Of a stretch of 64,000 bases of DNA, positions 1 to 11,470 are shown piece by piece. How positions within the stretch are numbered: the stretch's first letter is position 1; each line of letters opens with the position of its first letter. The DNA is from Chara braunii (lineage: Eukaryota; Streptophyta; Charophyceae; Charales; Characeae). The notes under the pieces are model-generated. The model saw nothing but the letters and a program-made list of their open reading frames with translations. It did no database searches and was not told the origin of the DNA. The stretch spans positions 155,301 to 219,300 of the forward strand of contig BFEA01000031.1 in assembly GCA_003427395.1 (NCBI GenBank), given 5' to 3'. The position numbers were made by a program, and so were the translations under genes.

Positions 1-2683
1 TTTGCTAAAGCTCTAGCCAATCGCATGATCCCAGTAATGACAGATTTAATTCATCCCTCACAAACTGGACTTATAAAAGATCGGCACATATAGGATAATA
101 TTCTTCTAATCAATGAGATGGTCAAAGTTGCACGACAAACCAAACAAAATGCAACGATTGTTTTTATAGACTTTGAAAAGGCATATGATCATGTGGATTG
201 ACGATTTCTGGATGTTTGTTTGCATAAACTAAATTTTGGACCCAACATGCGTAGATGGGTTGAAATTCTACATATTAATGCCACCACATGTATTCTCGTG
301 AACGGTTTGCTATCTCCTGAAATACGTTTTCAGAGGTCAGTAAGGCAAGGCGACCCTCTGACTCCTTTTCTTTTTGTTATTGTAATGGAATCCCTGAGAG
401 GCAACCTTAGAGCCAATCATAATATCAAAAGATTAAGCGTTTCATAAATCCCGGAAGAAGCAATACCAATAACTTCAATGTCTGCAGATGACCTTACAAT
501 AATCATAGAAGTTTTAGAAGCAAATATGGAAGAAATAAAAAAACTTTTTGGACAAATTTTCTCACCTTTCTGATATGACAGTCAATTGGGGAAGTAAAAC
601 GCAAGGACGGTGGATCCACTCAAATGACGGACGTCCACCTAAATTTCCCAGGGTACAATGGTTGTCATTAGAAGCCCCTATAATAGTGTTAGGTGTATCA
701 TTGACGGCCACAGCAAACCCACAACTAATGATGAATGGATTTCGAAACCCGCAATCCAAAAAATGAATCAATGGAAGAATCAACACACTTCTGTCCTAGG
801 GAGGGCACTGGTTATAAATAATGTGGTGTAAGCATCAATTTGGTACAAATCAACAATTTGAGCAATAAGCAAATCAGGAATCAAACATCTTCTAAAACAA
901 GTAACTACATTTCTCTTGAGAAGAAATCATGAGTTTCAAAAGGTAATTCTTAGAGTGACATGGTCTACTCTTATCCAACCTAAGTCCAGAGGAGGATTAG
1001 GGATTTTAGACCCCACTCTACAGTGTCAAGCTTTGTCCCTACAGTGGATAATTGACCTCATTTTTTGTATAGACAAGCCGTGGCAACCCCTAGCCCTACA
1101 ACAAATCAGAAAATTGGCTCCAAAAGCACCACCCGAGGTTCATCCTCTTACTTGGGTAGAAAACCTATTTTGGCAGATCCCTCGTCCTTCCGCACATTTG
1201 AGAAATGAAGGGGAAAGAAGTGTTACACGTAGAGACCTTATCTTAGATACTCTATGGGTATCTCTTTTGAAAATGTGGAGGAAATTACCATTACCTAACA
1301 AACCTAAACCCGCGCGTTTTGAGGAAATATTGAGACAACCTCTTTTTTGGTAATAGATGGATTACATATGTTAATAGTTGTGTGTATAATAGTTTCACTC
1401 CGCCTTGGTCCCAATGGGTAAAGAAAGGGGTCATACGAGTTAAAGACATTTGAGATCTACAAAGGAGAAAATGGAAAAATCCGGATCAACTCAAAAAAAT
1501 AATTACTTGTGTCCACAAATTGGAACAGAATTTGGACCGTATAACTAGTTTCATCCCTTTAACATGGGTCAGAGAATTAAGAATTTCTCATTTTAGCATA
1601 AGAGAATCAGGTCGAATTCTTTCCATTCAATGAAATGTTCAGAATCAGAGTTATTTTCATCTCAGCATTCACTGGATGGAGAACCTTCTAGCCAAAATGC
1701 CTCATTACAGAACTACCATTTGATCCGGACAAATGGGTATGGCAGGTGGGTACAAGAAGTAAATCACGTACTCTACAATCTCTAACAGTAAAGGCAACAT
1801 ATCGTCTACTTAGACCCAGGATAGATGTGACATCTATAATAAGGGACCGATGGTCCAGACATTTGAACATAGATATACAAAGCATCAGAAATATAAAATT
1901 TTTTAATCAAATAAAAAAATGGTCTGCTAAGTTTTCATCTTTACAATGACAAATAATTCATCGATGTCTTCCAACAAATGATTGGCTTATCAATCGTACC
2001 GATCTAGAGCAACGAGGGCTGGCGCTTCTATGGTGTAAAGCATGTCTATCTGTTTTTCCCAAGAAAAGAATCAGAGAAACAATTGAGCATCTATTCATCC
2101 AATGTCCCGGAACGGTATTATTATGGAGAAAATGAGACAGTGTGTAGAGAACACTGACATGAATTGACTGGCCATGGGGTTGGAAAGTCATACTACTAGG
2201 ACAATGGGAACCACAGGATATGCAACTTTCACAATTTCAGAGGAATTTGTTCGAACTTGGTCGAAAAGCCATTCTATGGACATTATGGTACAAAAGGTGT
2301 GTCTATGAAAGAGAAGATGTAAAACTAGAAGGTATCGAATTTGCTGAACTAATTATTCAATTTGTACAAATAGAAATAAGAGCACATTAGTCAGTAATAC
2401 GATCAAAGATACAACATCTCCATAAAAAAAAAGATATAATCGAATGTATTCAAAAATTCAATCAAGATTGGCTGGGAGGAAATGAATGAGGGTGCCTGGG
2501 AGAAGTGAAATGGCCGGGGAACGAAGAACAGGGGGAAAATTTAAAACGAGACTTCCTCTTGAGCTTCAAAGACTGGTTTTTGCTTCCTCCAGGAACCACA
2601 CTCAGATCTCCAGAATTTTTTCCTGATCCCTTCCCCCCATCAGAATCAGCAATGGTGGATTCACAATGGTATCCTCAATAAAG
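1..2683 (+). pseudogene. LINE copy A, decayed ORF2 (reverse transcriptase to zf-RVT)
   Basis: The first ~900 bases translate in frame 1 as the middle of a non-LTR reverse transcriptase. Motif A is visible as FIDFEKAYDHVD, and RQGDPLTPFLFVIVMES is the motif B region. A degenerate ADDL catalytic region lies near 485-500. In-frame stops are present (91-93, 199-201) and frameshifts follow. The stretch 1746-2140 carries the C-terminal zf-RVT region: a TYRLLRP block, an IHRCLPT block and a Cys/His cluster ending in TIEHLFIQCP. The product would copy LINE RNA into DNA at a nicked target site. The copy is open at the left window edge, so the endonuclease part is not visible. It is clearly dead. Assignment to an L1-like plant clade is an inference from the domain order seen in the sister copies at 23236-28822 and 45573-57564. 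Confidence 0.9.
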
Positions 2684-3076
2684 TATGAATGCAACATATC
2701 TTGGATACCCGAGACTTTGGTGGTAATCTCATGAAAAAGTTGTCTGAAGTGTTGGGCTATTTTTTAGACTATTTCCAGGAGATAATTTTTTTGTTAGATT
2801 TAATAGTGGTATCTAGCGGCCTGGTTTGGCTGAACAGGATAATTTTTTTGTTATATTTAATAGTGATATCTGGCGGCCTGGTTTGGCTGAAGAGGCAATT
2901 TTTATCTCTACATATTTTTATAAAGAAACAAAGACTATGTAAAAGGGACGCTGAACCCGGTTTCCAGCAGGTGACGCTCCCCACCAATAGATGGAGTCTC
3001 TACCCAGGTGTTAGTGTTGTCTGCTCTTATCAGCAACACTAACATTGGTCGGGTTTATTATTATTTTTTTTTAAAA
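2684..3076 (+). repeat. 3' UTR and conserved hairpin module of LINE copy A
   Basis: Downstream of the ORF2 relic are two tandem copies of a ~57-bp unit (about 2780-2895). The conserved 3' module starts at 2945. It contains a short hairpin (GCTGAACCC... TTCCAGC), a second segment CTCCCCACCAATAGATGGAG, and a third hairpin whose arms TGTTAGTGTTG and CAACACTAACA are perfect complements. It ends in a T/A-rich tail. The same module closes LINE copies C and E, and in shortened form B. Confidence 0.75.
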
Positions 3077-3676
3077 GAGCGGGCGGTACTAGGATTTGTT
3101 CACGCGCATGTTTCGTTCACGCGCCTGTTTTGTTTTATTCCACGTGGCTATTCAGATTCTGCTATATTGGTGTTCTCCCTGCTTGAATTGTTTTTGTTTA
3201 ATTGCGTTAGCTGGGGGCACATAGTTTTTTTTACAAACGAAAGTATATGCCACGTGGCAGGGCAGGTGGTGCTGTGGTGGCACTAGGGCTGACTATATGA
3301 TTGACTTGTGCTCTGCCATATGGGTAGTGCGACTTGAGTTTTTCTTATATACAGTGTCACCCCCGCGTGTGTGCTTTTGCTAACTAGGATTCTGGGGGAC
3401 ACATAGGCGCAGGCAACCCTAGATCGAGATTGCAATAGCTCAGCCAGATTTTGTCTAGATTTAATGGCATGCGCCTTTACAACCACGTTTTCAACTGTTG
3501 TGCTCCCCTTTGGTTAGTGTCTGTGCTAACTGCTGCTGTTCGAGGGGCAGCTCGTCGTAATTACAAAGGAATTACTAAACACTTTCGCCCTGTTATCAAT
3601 CTCTTTGCCTATTTGATATCTCCCCTACTCCTCACCGTGTAGAAGATTGTAGTAGGGATACTTGAGGAGTTTCGTA
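3077..3676. other. no gene recognised
   Basis: About 600 bases with only short spurious reading frames. The one notable word is the perfect 12-bp palindrome TGCCACGTGGCA at 3248-3259, a G-box-like core. I see no RNA gene or transposon end here. Confidence 0.5.
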
Positions 3677-3905
3677 GGATAGAGATGGATTCTGCACACA
3701 AACGGGGTTAATCCTTCCTGATTGGGGAAGCAANCAATGCNCCNTGACTATNCTTACATTCGTGTTATGCAGGGAACCTGCCTCCAGGGGAGCAGTGACT
3801 GAGGCTCTTCCAGCCCTAATGGGAAGAGGCGTGTGTATTAGTGTTGTAACCATTGCTATAATTGAAGCCTTGGGCACTGGGCCCTGTTTAAAAGAAAAAA
3901 AAAGG
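3677..3905 (+). repeat. SINE-like repeat with A-rich tail (copy 1)
   Basis: The segment from AGAGATGGATTCTGCACAC onward recurs almost exactly at 17060-17197. The unit ends in an A-rich tail around 3893-3904, as a retroposed sequence does. Ambiguous bases (n) occur at several positions between 3730 and 3755. No coding potential is supported. The head shows no convincing tRNA promoter boxes, so SINE is only a working label. Confidence 0.5.
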
Positions 3906-4236
3906 AACAAACAAGCCAGAGATCAATCATGTGGTGGAAGGACGTCATGGAGGGCATACTCTGTGATCACATTCCAGAATGCATCTGACCACTATTACGG
4001 GGAGAGGGAAAGGTTGCTGTTTTTTCTTTTTTTCTCCTTTTGTTCTTTTCTTGCTTTCGCTGCCAGCAAGGCAGCGCATATACCTCGTGCTCAAAACGCC
4101 CTCGCTGAGGGCACAAGGCCTCGTTAGACCCTCCTTGGAAAACCTCAGGAATTAGGATGAGAGGGCTCGTTAGACACTCCTCGGGTGCGTAAATCCTTCG
4201 AGGAATTCATCGTTCCACTTATCCTCGGGGAAGAAA

Positions 4237-5324
4237 TTGGAAAACAAAAGTGAAAACATTTCCTCGGGGATTCCTTTGGGATTCCTCAGGCTACAGCCAT
4301 TTCGACGCGTTCCCCAAGGGACCTCCCGAGGTCCCTCGGAGGTCGAGCATCCGAAAGAATCGGGTTGTCGACGACAGCTCTCTCGACGACAAATTTCGAA
4401 CTCAGCTGGTCCATTGCTGTTCCTGGCGGCCTGTCGACGGACATCTTCGATCGGCAACGTTCGGCATCGTGGAATTGTCCGCCAACGGTCACCCTTGCCG
4501 GCCTGTCGGCCTCCTCGACGTCTAGAAGGGGCTGTCTTGCGCCGGTGCCCTTGGCCTCGAGCGGGAAGGCGCCCAACGGTCGGCAGATTCAAATATTTCA
4601 GTCGGCCCCCACTCTCACGATTGCGCAGTGTCTTCCGCGACGGAATACGTTACCCTTCGTTTGTCGTTATCTGTGATCGGCTGTTTGCACCACTGTTCCT
4701 CGCCGTTTCCTGGACGTCCACCGTTGTCTTTTAGCTGTTGCCGTGGTCCACGTGCCTTTCATGGCCGACGTCTTTTGGAGGCTTCCACTGCTGGTGCTGG
4801 TCGTCCTCTTGCTCGTTGTTTTAGTTGTCTTCCACGTGTGCATTCTCGGTGGCGTTCCACGACGTGCACGCAGAAGACAGTCTTCGAAGAAGGATGTCAG
4901 GATGGAGGGGCGACAGGCGATCTGTAGGTCTGCAGGGGAGCAAGGTGGTGGCCAGCGGGCTGGGCAAAGCCCGTCAAGTCGTTGCCATCAGAGCGGTTTG
5001 GGTATGCGCACCTACCACATCACTTGCAACCTCTGTCGGATACGTCCGACAAGGAGGCGGATGAGAGACGGTCACGGACCGTTTCGCTGGGAAGCGGTTC
5101 CACCCAGGAGCAGGTGGCTACAGAGAAGTGTCGAAGCCATCCACATTCATGGACTGCAGCGGCCTCTTCCGCCGTGCACGAACCGCCGCTCTCATCCTCC
5201 CCTTGCTCCTCTCCATTTGACACCGGAAGAGGATGGCGTTCACAGCCACTGCCACCGCCGTCCTCTCCGCCATGCTCGGTGTGTCACAACCGACCTCCCC
5301 GTTCTTGTCCATGGTCGAAAATGA
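4237..5324 (+). pseudogene. left-end reading frames of the transposon, copy 1 (frameshifted)
   Basis: Two overlapping open frames cover this stretch: 4237-4734 (165 aa, Arg/Pro-rich) and 4743-5324 (193 aa). Both have counterparts in the inverted copy on the minus strand (14494-15009 and 13937-14506). The second begins near FMADVFWRLPLLVL, giving a hydrophobic segment of ~20 residues that could be a membrane anchor or signal sequence, then an Arg-rich patch (VPRRARRR). Compared with the other copy, copy 1 changes frame near 5000. I do not recognise a family. The frames may be open by chance in GC-rich subterminal DNA, so coding status is uncertain. Confidence 0.35.
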
Positions 5325-6249
5325 TACTGTCGATATGGACTTCGCCAAGTACTGAAGACTCCACGAGCGTCGGGGCGCACTACAACGATGGTGCGAGTGA
5401 CGACCTGAGTGCACGACGTAGATGTCGACGACGAAGGTGTGCCTACGAAGACGACAACGATGGCGATCGTGTGACGGCATGTATGCTGCTTCAGATGTGC
5501 ACATCCACGTTCGTCGTGCCAGCCGACACGCAACTGCCACCCCGTACCCAAACACTTCCACCGAGGAACGTTGCTACCGTCAGCCGCAAGGGATGCCCAC
5601 GCAGCCGTCACTCGCTTGCCGAATTTCAAATTTCGAAATTTGAATCCGAGACTGCGCGCCTTTTCCAATGCCATGTATTTTTGAACGCCGCCGACTTTCG
5701 AATTCGCAACGCCCACCCGAGATAGACCAACGACATCGGCACGGACACACCTCGCTGGACCAACCTCGACTCCCCCGCCACGTCCGCTTGTCGACATATG
5801 AAACTGGCTGCGGGGGTGGATGTCCATCATCGTGCTGGGATGTTCGTGCGTCCTTAAGCGAGGTCCAGTGGCGGCGGCGGGGAGGCCTACCGGGCTAACG
5901 AAAAAAAAGGGCGCCAACATCCCTGTTCCAACTTCAAATTTCGAACCTCCGTTGTGACACATCCGTGCGTGAGGCATCCTGGCAGCTGGACTGGAGACTG
6001 GGGAAAAACGTCTGTGCGGAGGAGTGATTGGAACGTTGGGGGACGTAGTGTATATGCGTAACGGTTCTCTACTGCGACGTCGCCTTCGTGTTCCGCATGC
6101 TCTTCGGGCTGTCACAGCTTAGCGCGAACGTAACGCTTTCGTGACACGTAGAGAGTGCGAGCATGGTCTCCAATGACGAGTAGAAGGTGCAGCGTCGCGG
6201 CGAGGGTGCCAGCAGGCGAACGAGTGGTGGGTGCCTGTGCATAGAACAA

Positions 6250-6554
6250 CCATTTCGTCAAAACGGACATATTATATTTTTTTAACGAAATCAAAACCGA
6301 CTTTTTTTGCCAAAATCCGGTCGGAATTTTTTGCTCCTGGGGGTCCGGCGTTCCCAAAACGCCGGACCCTCTACATGTATCTAGTCTATGGTTGAGACCA
6401 GATACCCAAAAAAAAAAAAAAAAAAACATGTAGGGGGTTCGGCGTTTTGGGAACGTCGGACCCCCAGGAGCAAAAAATTCCCACCGGATTTTGGCAAAAA
6501 AAGTCGGTTTTGATTTCGTTCAAAAAATATAATATGTCCGTTTTGACGAAATGG
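6250..6554. mobile_element. fold-back (hairpin) element inside the transposon
   Basis: The left arm (6250-6375) and right arm (about 6425-6554) are near-perfect reverse complements: CCATTTCGTCAAAAC at the left end pairs with GTTTTGACGAAATGG at the right end. The inner parts read GGGTCCGGCGTT... against its complement. A short A-rich spacer (about 6409-6427) separates them. No coding capacity. This is a miniature inverted-repeat/fold-back element of ~305 bp, inserted before or during the decay of the host transposon. Confidence 0.85.
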
Positions 6555-6575
6555 CTGTTATAGCAAGTTCTGACG

Positions 6576-7205
6576 ATGGAACGAGAGCTCCCGGATGGTG
6601 CGAAGGCATTTACGGCATTGGAGAGAAACATGGTGGTCGCAACTGTGTCAGTCGTCGCCATGTGTTATCGAATTGAGAGAACGACAACTCGCCTGAGGAT
6701 GAGATTGTTCGTTCGCAGGCAGAGGCAGCTGATGCAACAAGTGATGGATGCACACGATTCTGTATCGTTATTGGAATCCATTATGCAATTCTGCTGCGCC
6801 ATGGCATCGGGTGTGATCCCGCAGGCGATGCCGAGATGGTGGACGAGGAGAAGGACGGGAGGGACATGGGAGGATCTTCAACAGTTTGACGATGCGGCGG
6901 AGGGCTACTACAAGGAGAAACTGCGGAGTGGAGTTTGCTTGATCTCCGACTGTTTGTCTGCTGAAGGTTTCCCACTTGTCCATCATCGTCTTCCTCAACG
7001 TTCGTCGTTTTTATCTGCTGTCAGAAACCCGCACAACGACGCACACGGGGAACAACATGACAAGGAGCAGGAGAAGAATGGCCAGCAGCAGGAGCGGGAA
7101 CCAGCGGAGGACGCCTGCCATGAATCGCAGCATGTGAGGCGTGTACCAAACAAAGATTGCATCAATGCGCCCGACAATAGCCAACAAAACACCCTAGGCA
7201 GATGA
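6576..7205 (+). pseudogene. PIF/Harbinger-like transposase N-terminal fragment
   Basis: A 209-aa open frame starts at the ATG at 6576. Residues ~86-118 read PRWWTRRRTGGTWEDLQQF followed by DDAAEGYYKEKLR. This is the kind of block that precedes the DDE nuclease domain in plant and algal PIF/Harbinger transposases (family knowledge; no search run). After KLR the similarity stops and the frame continues with low-complexity Glu/Gln/His-rich sequence. No DDE catalytic residues can be placed, so the fragment could not catalyse transposition. It lies within the terminal inverted repeats at 4116 and 7698, which supports its being the remains of that element's own transposase. Confidence 0.5.
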
Positions 7206-7698
7206 CTATAGACGACCTACAGTGCTTCAACATCGCTTGTAGAAAAAGAAAAAAAATCGACCGTTGGACACCATGGCCGGCGACCCACGCATGAAAAACC
7301 CTCCTCCGTGAAGCGCCTTGCAACTGAAGAACCACCCTCACACATTTTCATGCCAACGGTAACTGTGGAAGGCCGTTAGGGTCCTGTCGGGTACTCGAGG
7401 CCGGCGATGTTTGCCAAATGGACCTCGGACGACCTGTGCACCAACATCGACTCCAAATTTTCCTGTCGGCGCTCGCTCGAGAACACTCCGTCAATCGCGG
7501 GTCCTTGAAGGCTTGAACCCAAGGGACCTCGCGAGGACCCCTTCAATTCAAGGACGTTTTGGCTAGGGATTCCGAGGAATCCAAGAAAATCTTTCAGGAC
7601 CGTTTCACATTCATTCAAGGAATTTGGTGAATTAGGAAGCGGTGTAACGACGCCGATTTCCTAAAAATTGGATTTCCAAGGAGGGTCTAACGAGGCCT

Positions 7699-8035
7699 AT
7701 ACTCACAGTAGTGTCGTTGAAATGAATCCAACCACTTTCACAGCCAAAGCTTGCCAATGGTTAGCTTTTCTTTTTTTTATTCTCTTTTTGTGTTTGAAAG
7801 TCTTGCTTCTCGTGTTCTTCGTTCTGCCAAAGTGCCCTCACTAAGAGCAAACTCACACGGAGTACTCAAAAAAGTGTATCTAATTACAATCACGGCCAAA
7901 GCTTGTTTTATTTCTTGGGACGTGCAGATTTGACATGGGCCCAAAAATTTGAAAACCTTCTGACGCTCTAACCTTGCCCCGAGCCCGCGTTTTACTTCTT
8001 GTGCCGACAAGTTATTTTGCCACAAGGTTGAGGCT
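7699..8035. other. no gene recognised between transposon and PLE relic
   Basis: About 340 bases, with a T-rich stretch near 7765-7790. No RNA gene or repeat boundary is evident. It may be the 5' flank of the PLE relic that follows, because the sister copy at 60431 starts with a zinc knuckle that is not visible here. Confidence 0.4.
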
Positions 8036-9208
8036 GTGTACTTGTGCTTTAGTGCTAGTACGACTATAGTTCATGCGCAGAGCGCTCCACTTTTAATCGT
8101 GCCAGCTGTTGAAGTGAATATTGGTGGCGACAGCAACCATGGTTATGGCTATGGAGGCGGTTTGAAACCTCGAGTGGAGTCCCTCGAGGTTACCGTGACA
8201 TCCATTAAGGTGTATCAAGATGCGGAGTTGGCACGGGTGCAGATCAAGAAGGAACAAGAAGAAGAACAACGAAGGCAACGTGAGAAGAAGGAACGTGAAG
8301 TGTTTCATGTAAAGATCAGCGAGGAGATTGGAAAGACGTTGGACGTCGTTAAGGAACCATTAGAAGGGAAGAAAGAGAGTGGCAATGAAGAGTCGACCAA
8401 GTTGTGGATGGAGATCGAAGAACTAAGGAACTTGGGAGGTGCCTCCACTTCGGAGACAAAATTTGAGAGATTCAGGAGGAAGCAAGAGGACGAAAAAACC
8501 TGTTTTGAGCATCGACTTGCTATGATGGAGGAAGAGATTGCTAGGCTGAAGAAGATGAATAAAGAAGCTACCGCCACTGCAGATGTATGGAAAGCAGAGG
8601 CGCTTCGACCAGGCAACAAGCATGGGAGTATTGTTGTCATGACGACACAAGTCCCTTCCACCAAAACACAAGCGTCTGTTACTCCTATTCCACTGCCCTC
8701 GAGCGATAAGAAGAAATTGAAGGAGCTGGTTGAACATTAAGATCACGAGATCGAGCTCTTGAAGGAATGCCGCCTCCGGGAGCTGAATGAACGCCGTCAA
8801 GCAGAGCAGGAAATGGATCGTTTGAAAGAGAAGATGGCTAAATTGGATATGGGAAAAATAACTCCGACAACCTCTAATCTGAAGGCACGGTTGGACAAAG
8901 TGGCCGCTGCAACGGAAGATAAAGGTAAGAGACTGATGTCCCCTACAATGCTAGCGGTGCTCGCCAGAGTCGCCAATGACCGGGAAGCTTTCCTAGTTGA
9001 AACTCGAAAGTTTTTGCGACCTAAGACGAAGAAGGATATTCAAGCCATGTGTGCGGAGGAAGACGTTGTTTACGCCGTCCAACAAAAAAAACCAAGGAAG
9101 AGATTGCGATCAAATGTGCCGATGTCGCATTTGGAAATTGGAATAACAAAGAACATTGCAGGGAAACCAGGAGGAGTAGTCATTCACAATGTCTCTGAGA
9201 ATGCTTAA
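8036..9208 (+). pseudogene. PLE copy P0: coiled-coil protein region, one in-frame stop
   Basis: A single frame runs from 8036 to 9208, broken only by TAA at 8738-8740. After a short N-terminal stretch, residues ~60-230 are Glu/Lys/Arg-rich with heptad character (coiled coil), followed by a second helical block and the stretch LAVLARVANDREAFLV. The motif VWKAEALRPGNKHGS matches QWKTEALRPRNERGS in copy P3 (about 61265-61310), so the two are homologous. In P3 this region lies between a CCHC zinc knuckle and a GIY-YIG endonuclease domain. By analogy it is the Gag-like or linker part of the retroelement protein, possibly used for multimerisation or RNA binding. Translation start is uncertain; 8036 is simply the first ATG of the open frame. 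Confidence 0.7.
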
Positions 9209-9439
9209 GAACCTTCCAATGACAACACTTAGGACAACACTGACTTGACTACTTCGTAGCTTTGTGCACGAACGGGGTGTCAATTTGGAATATTCTAAGA
9301 TGTTGTGTAAGAATTTGTTCCTTGTCCTCTGACCTCCTTCAGTGAAAGTTGTTGAACTGTAACTTGAACACGCTCCTTTGTATGTTGGTTTTGTTTTTGA
9401 TCCTCGTTGGGCAAATTATGTGGGGAATCGAGTTGAGTG

Positions 9440-9720
9440 GTTTTCTGCTTCGTCGTTTTTGTAATAAATTTGACTTTGACTCTTCATGCAGACCTTTGGT
9501 TTATGCTTTGATATCTTCGTGGTGTAGACATTCATGCATAAGAAACACTTCATGTGACTTGCATACACGATGGATTGAACATGTTTATAAGTCGTGTAAC
9601 TGATTGGGAGAGGTAATCGTAAAGATCGGTTGTATCGTTGGTTGTGCAGAATCTGATGTGGACCGCATGATTACATTGCCACACCATTGTGCGTATGTTA
9701 TGAGGCCCTTAGGGTGATTT
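9440..9720 (+). pseudogene. PLE copy P0: GIY-YIG endonuclease relic
   Basis: The translation RPLVYALISSWCRHSCIRNT followed by LHTRWIEHV aligns with PLVYILVSHWSRHLYVGSTT and LPTRWNEHV of copy P3. The first motif (VYA for GIY) and the conserved Arg and His survive. The second motif, YVG in P3, has become CIR here. A stop follows at 9601. The copy ends soon afterwards and is abutted by a TA tract and a hammerhead repeat at 9781. It is a dead remnant of the endonuclease that would nick target DNA for the retroelement. Confidence 0.6.
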
Positions 9721-9780
9721 CGTTGCTTGTGAAAAGAAAATATTCCGCTCTTTTTATAAATATATATATATATCAGATCA

Positions 9781-9974
9781 GGTTCAGCCTCCTGATGAGT
9801 CGGTGAAACTCCAACGAAACAGTTTGTCGCAGCCCCTCGTTTATTGTCCTCTTCTCCCTCTCTGCGTACGGTTTACCATGCAACTCTATTTGACTGTATA
9901 CATCGTCAAACAGAGTTGCCCGGTAAACCGTAGGCACTGGGCAGAGAGGAAGAAGAAGACAACAAACGAGGGGC
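9781..9974. repeat. hammerhead-ribozyme repeat, inverted pair (5'-truncated)
   Basis: The plus-strand arm (9781-9900) starts with a hammerhead core: CTGATGA, stem-II strand GTCGG with loop TGAAACT, then GAAAC. Stem II is damaged (CCAAC instead of CCGAC). It continues with the family's pyrimidine-rich tail to TTTGACTG. The minus-strand arm (9902-9974) is a partial copy of the same tail. The 5' half of the ribozyme (cleavage site and outer strand of stem I) is missing, so this copy cannot self-cleave. TA dinucleotide tracts flank it on both sides. Confidence 0.7.
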
Positions 9975-10590
9975 TATATATATATATATACATACATATA
10001 ATATAGCTACAGGTGCTACACTATATTTGCCCCTCAATTTTTTTTCACCTTTCACAACCTTCCTAACACTACTCCTAAGGCTACACAGGGGACCCTAGCA
10101 AGCATAGCTATCTACTACTCTGGGGGGAGGGAGGTAATTGCATGTTTGCCCCTTGCCCTTATGGTTTAGGGTGCAGGGTTGGGCCCACCAGTGGGGCTCG
10201 GCTAACACAAGAACCGAGCATTTGCCAATAGATGTATCTCCCTTCTTATCTTCCCCGACACCTATCCAGTAACAGCAGTGTCTAAGGCGAACACTCTCCC
10301 ACTCACCACACACAACCCACTCACACTCGTCTATGTGACCGTTCGAACGTGCTGAACGTGCGTTCACGTTCGAACGCGAGCGTTCAAACACCCGAAGGAC
10401 GTGTTCAAATGCGTCAAACGCGCCACGCACCACGTGGCGCGATTTTTTTTAACGCAACCCGCCCATCCGCATGCGCGCGTGGCGGACTACGGGTGGGGGG
10501 TTTGGTTAGTCAAAAAAAAAAAAAAAAAGTGTATATTTTCATGTTCTAGTCGTAGATTCATTCGATTTTGCTCATAAAATGGATGGTTGT

Positions 10591-10621
<31 letters not shown>

Positions 10622-10645
10622 GTTAGGGGGGGTCGCCCACCCCCC
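9975..10645. repeat. simple repeats and an anonymous dispersed fragment
   Basis: Contains a TA-rich tract (about 9977-10000) and a segment around 10030-10105 that recurs at 17320-17370 and 30140-30235, and inverted at 29755-29835 (shared words CACTACTCCTAA and TTTCACCT). A (TTGA)n tetranucleotide tract lies at about 10587-10622. The AACG/GTTC-rich words at 10330-10450 also recur on the far side of the gap (11510-11610). No gene is supported. Confidence 0.5.
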
Positions 10646-11414
10646 NNNNNNNNNNNNNNNNNNNNNNNNNNNNNNNNNNNNNNNNNNNNNNNNNNNNNNN
10701 NNNNNNNNNNNNNNNNNNNNNNNNNNNNNNNNNNNNNNNNNNNNNNNNNNNNNNNNNNNNNNNNNNNNNNNNNNNNNNNNNNNNNNNNNNNNNNNNNNNN
10801 NNNNNNNNNNNNNNNNNNNNNNNNNNNNNNNNNNNNNNNNNNNNNNNNNNNNNNNNNNNNNNNNNNNNNNNNNNNNNNNNNNNNNNNNNNNNNNNNNNNN
10901 NNNNNNNNNNNNNNNNNNNNNNNNNNNNNNNNNNNNNNNNNNNNNNNNNNNNNNNNNNNNNNNNNNNNNNNNNNNNNNNNNNNNNNNNNNNNNNNNNNNN
11001 NNNNNNNNNNNNNNNNNNNNNNNNNNNNNNNNNNNNNNNNNNNNNNNNNNNNNNNNNNNNNNNNNNNNNNNNNNNNNNNNNNNNNNNNNNNNNNNNNNNN
11101 NNNNNNNNNNNNNNNNNNNNNNNNNNNNNNNNNNNNNNNNNNNNNNNNNNNNNNNNNNNNNNNNNNNNNNNNNNNNNNNNNNNNNNNNNNNNNNNNNNNN
11201 NNNNNNNNNNNNNNNNNNNNNNNNNNNNNNNNNNNNNNNNNNNNNNNNNNNNNNNNNNNNNNNNNNNNNNNNNNNNNNNNNNNNNNNNNNNNNNNNNNNN
11301 NNNNNNNNNNNNNNNNNNNNNNNNNNNNNNNNNNNNNNNNNNNNNNNNNNNNNNNNNNNNNNNNNNNNNNNNNNNNNNNNNNNNNNNNNNNNNNNNNNNN
11401 NNNNNNNNNNNNNN
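10646..11414. other. assembly gap (769 N)
   Basis: Unresolved bases, bounded by a C-run on the left and a (CA)n tract on the right. Any open frame crossing it is an artefact. Confidence 0.99.
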
Positions 11415-11461
<47 letters not shown>

Positions 11462-11470
11462 GCGCGCGCG
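11415..11470. repeat. (CA)n then (CG)n microsatellite
   Basis: Perfect CA dinucleotides to 11459 followed by a short CG run, directly against the gap edge. Confidence 0.98.

Larger units (their letters stand above)
4116..7698 (+). mobile_element. DNA transposon with 26-bp perfect terminal inverted repeats
   Basis: Positions 4116-4141 are the exact reverse complement of 7673-7698; both ends start AGGCCTCGTTAGACCC. Subterminal regions at both ends carry related palindromes built on GGGACCTC/GAGGTCCC (near 4319-4338 and 7530-7555). The element is 3.58 kb and contains a transposase-like relic at 6576-7205 and a fold-back insertion at 6250-6554. A second copy of its left ~1 kb lies inverted at about 14130-15084. 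I could not find a convincing target-site duplication, so the exact ends and superfamily remain open. PIF/Harbinger is favoured from the transposase fragment. Confidence 0.75.

Noticed and set aside
5240-6115. 291-aa minus-strand frame
   Set aside because: GC-rich shadow frame with no motif and no counterpart in the second transposon copy.
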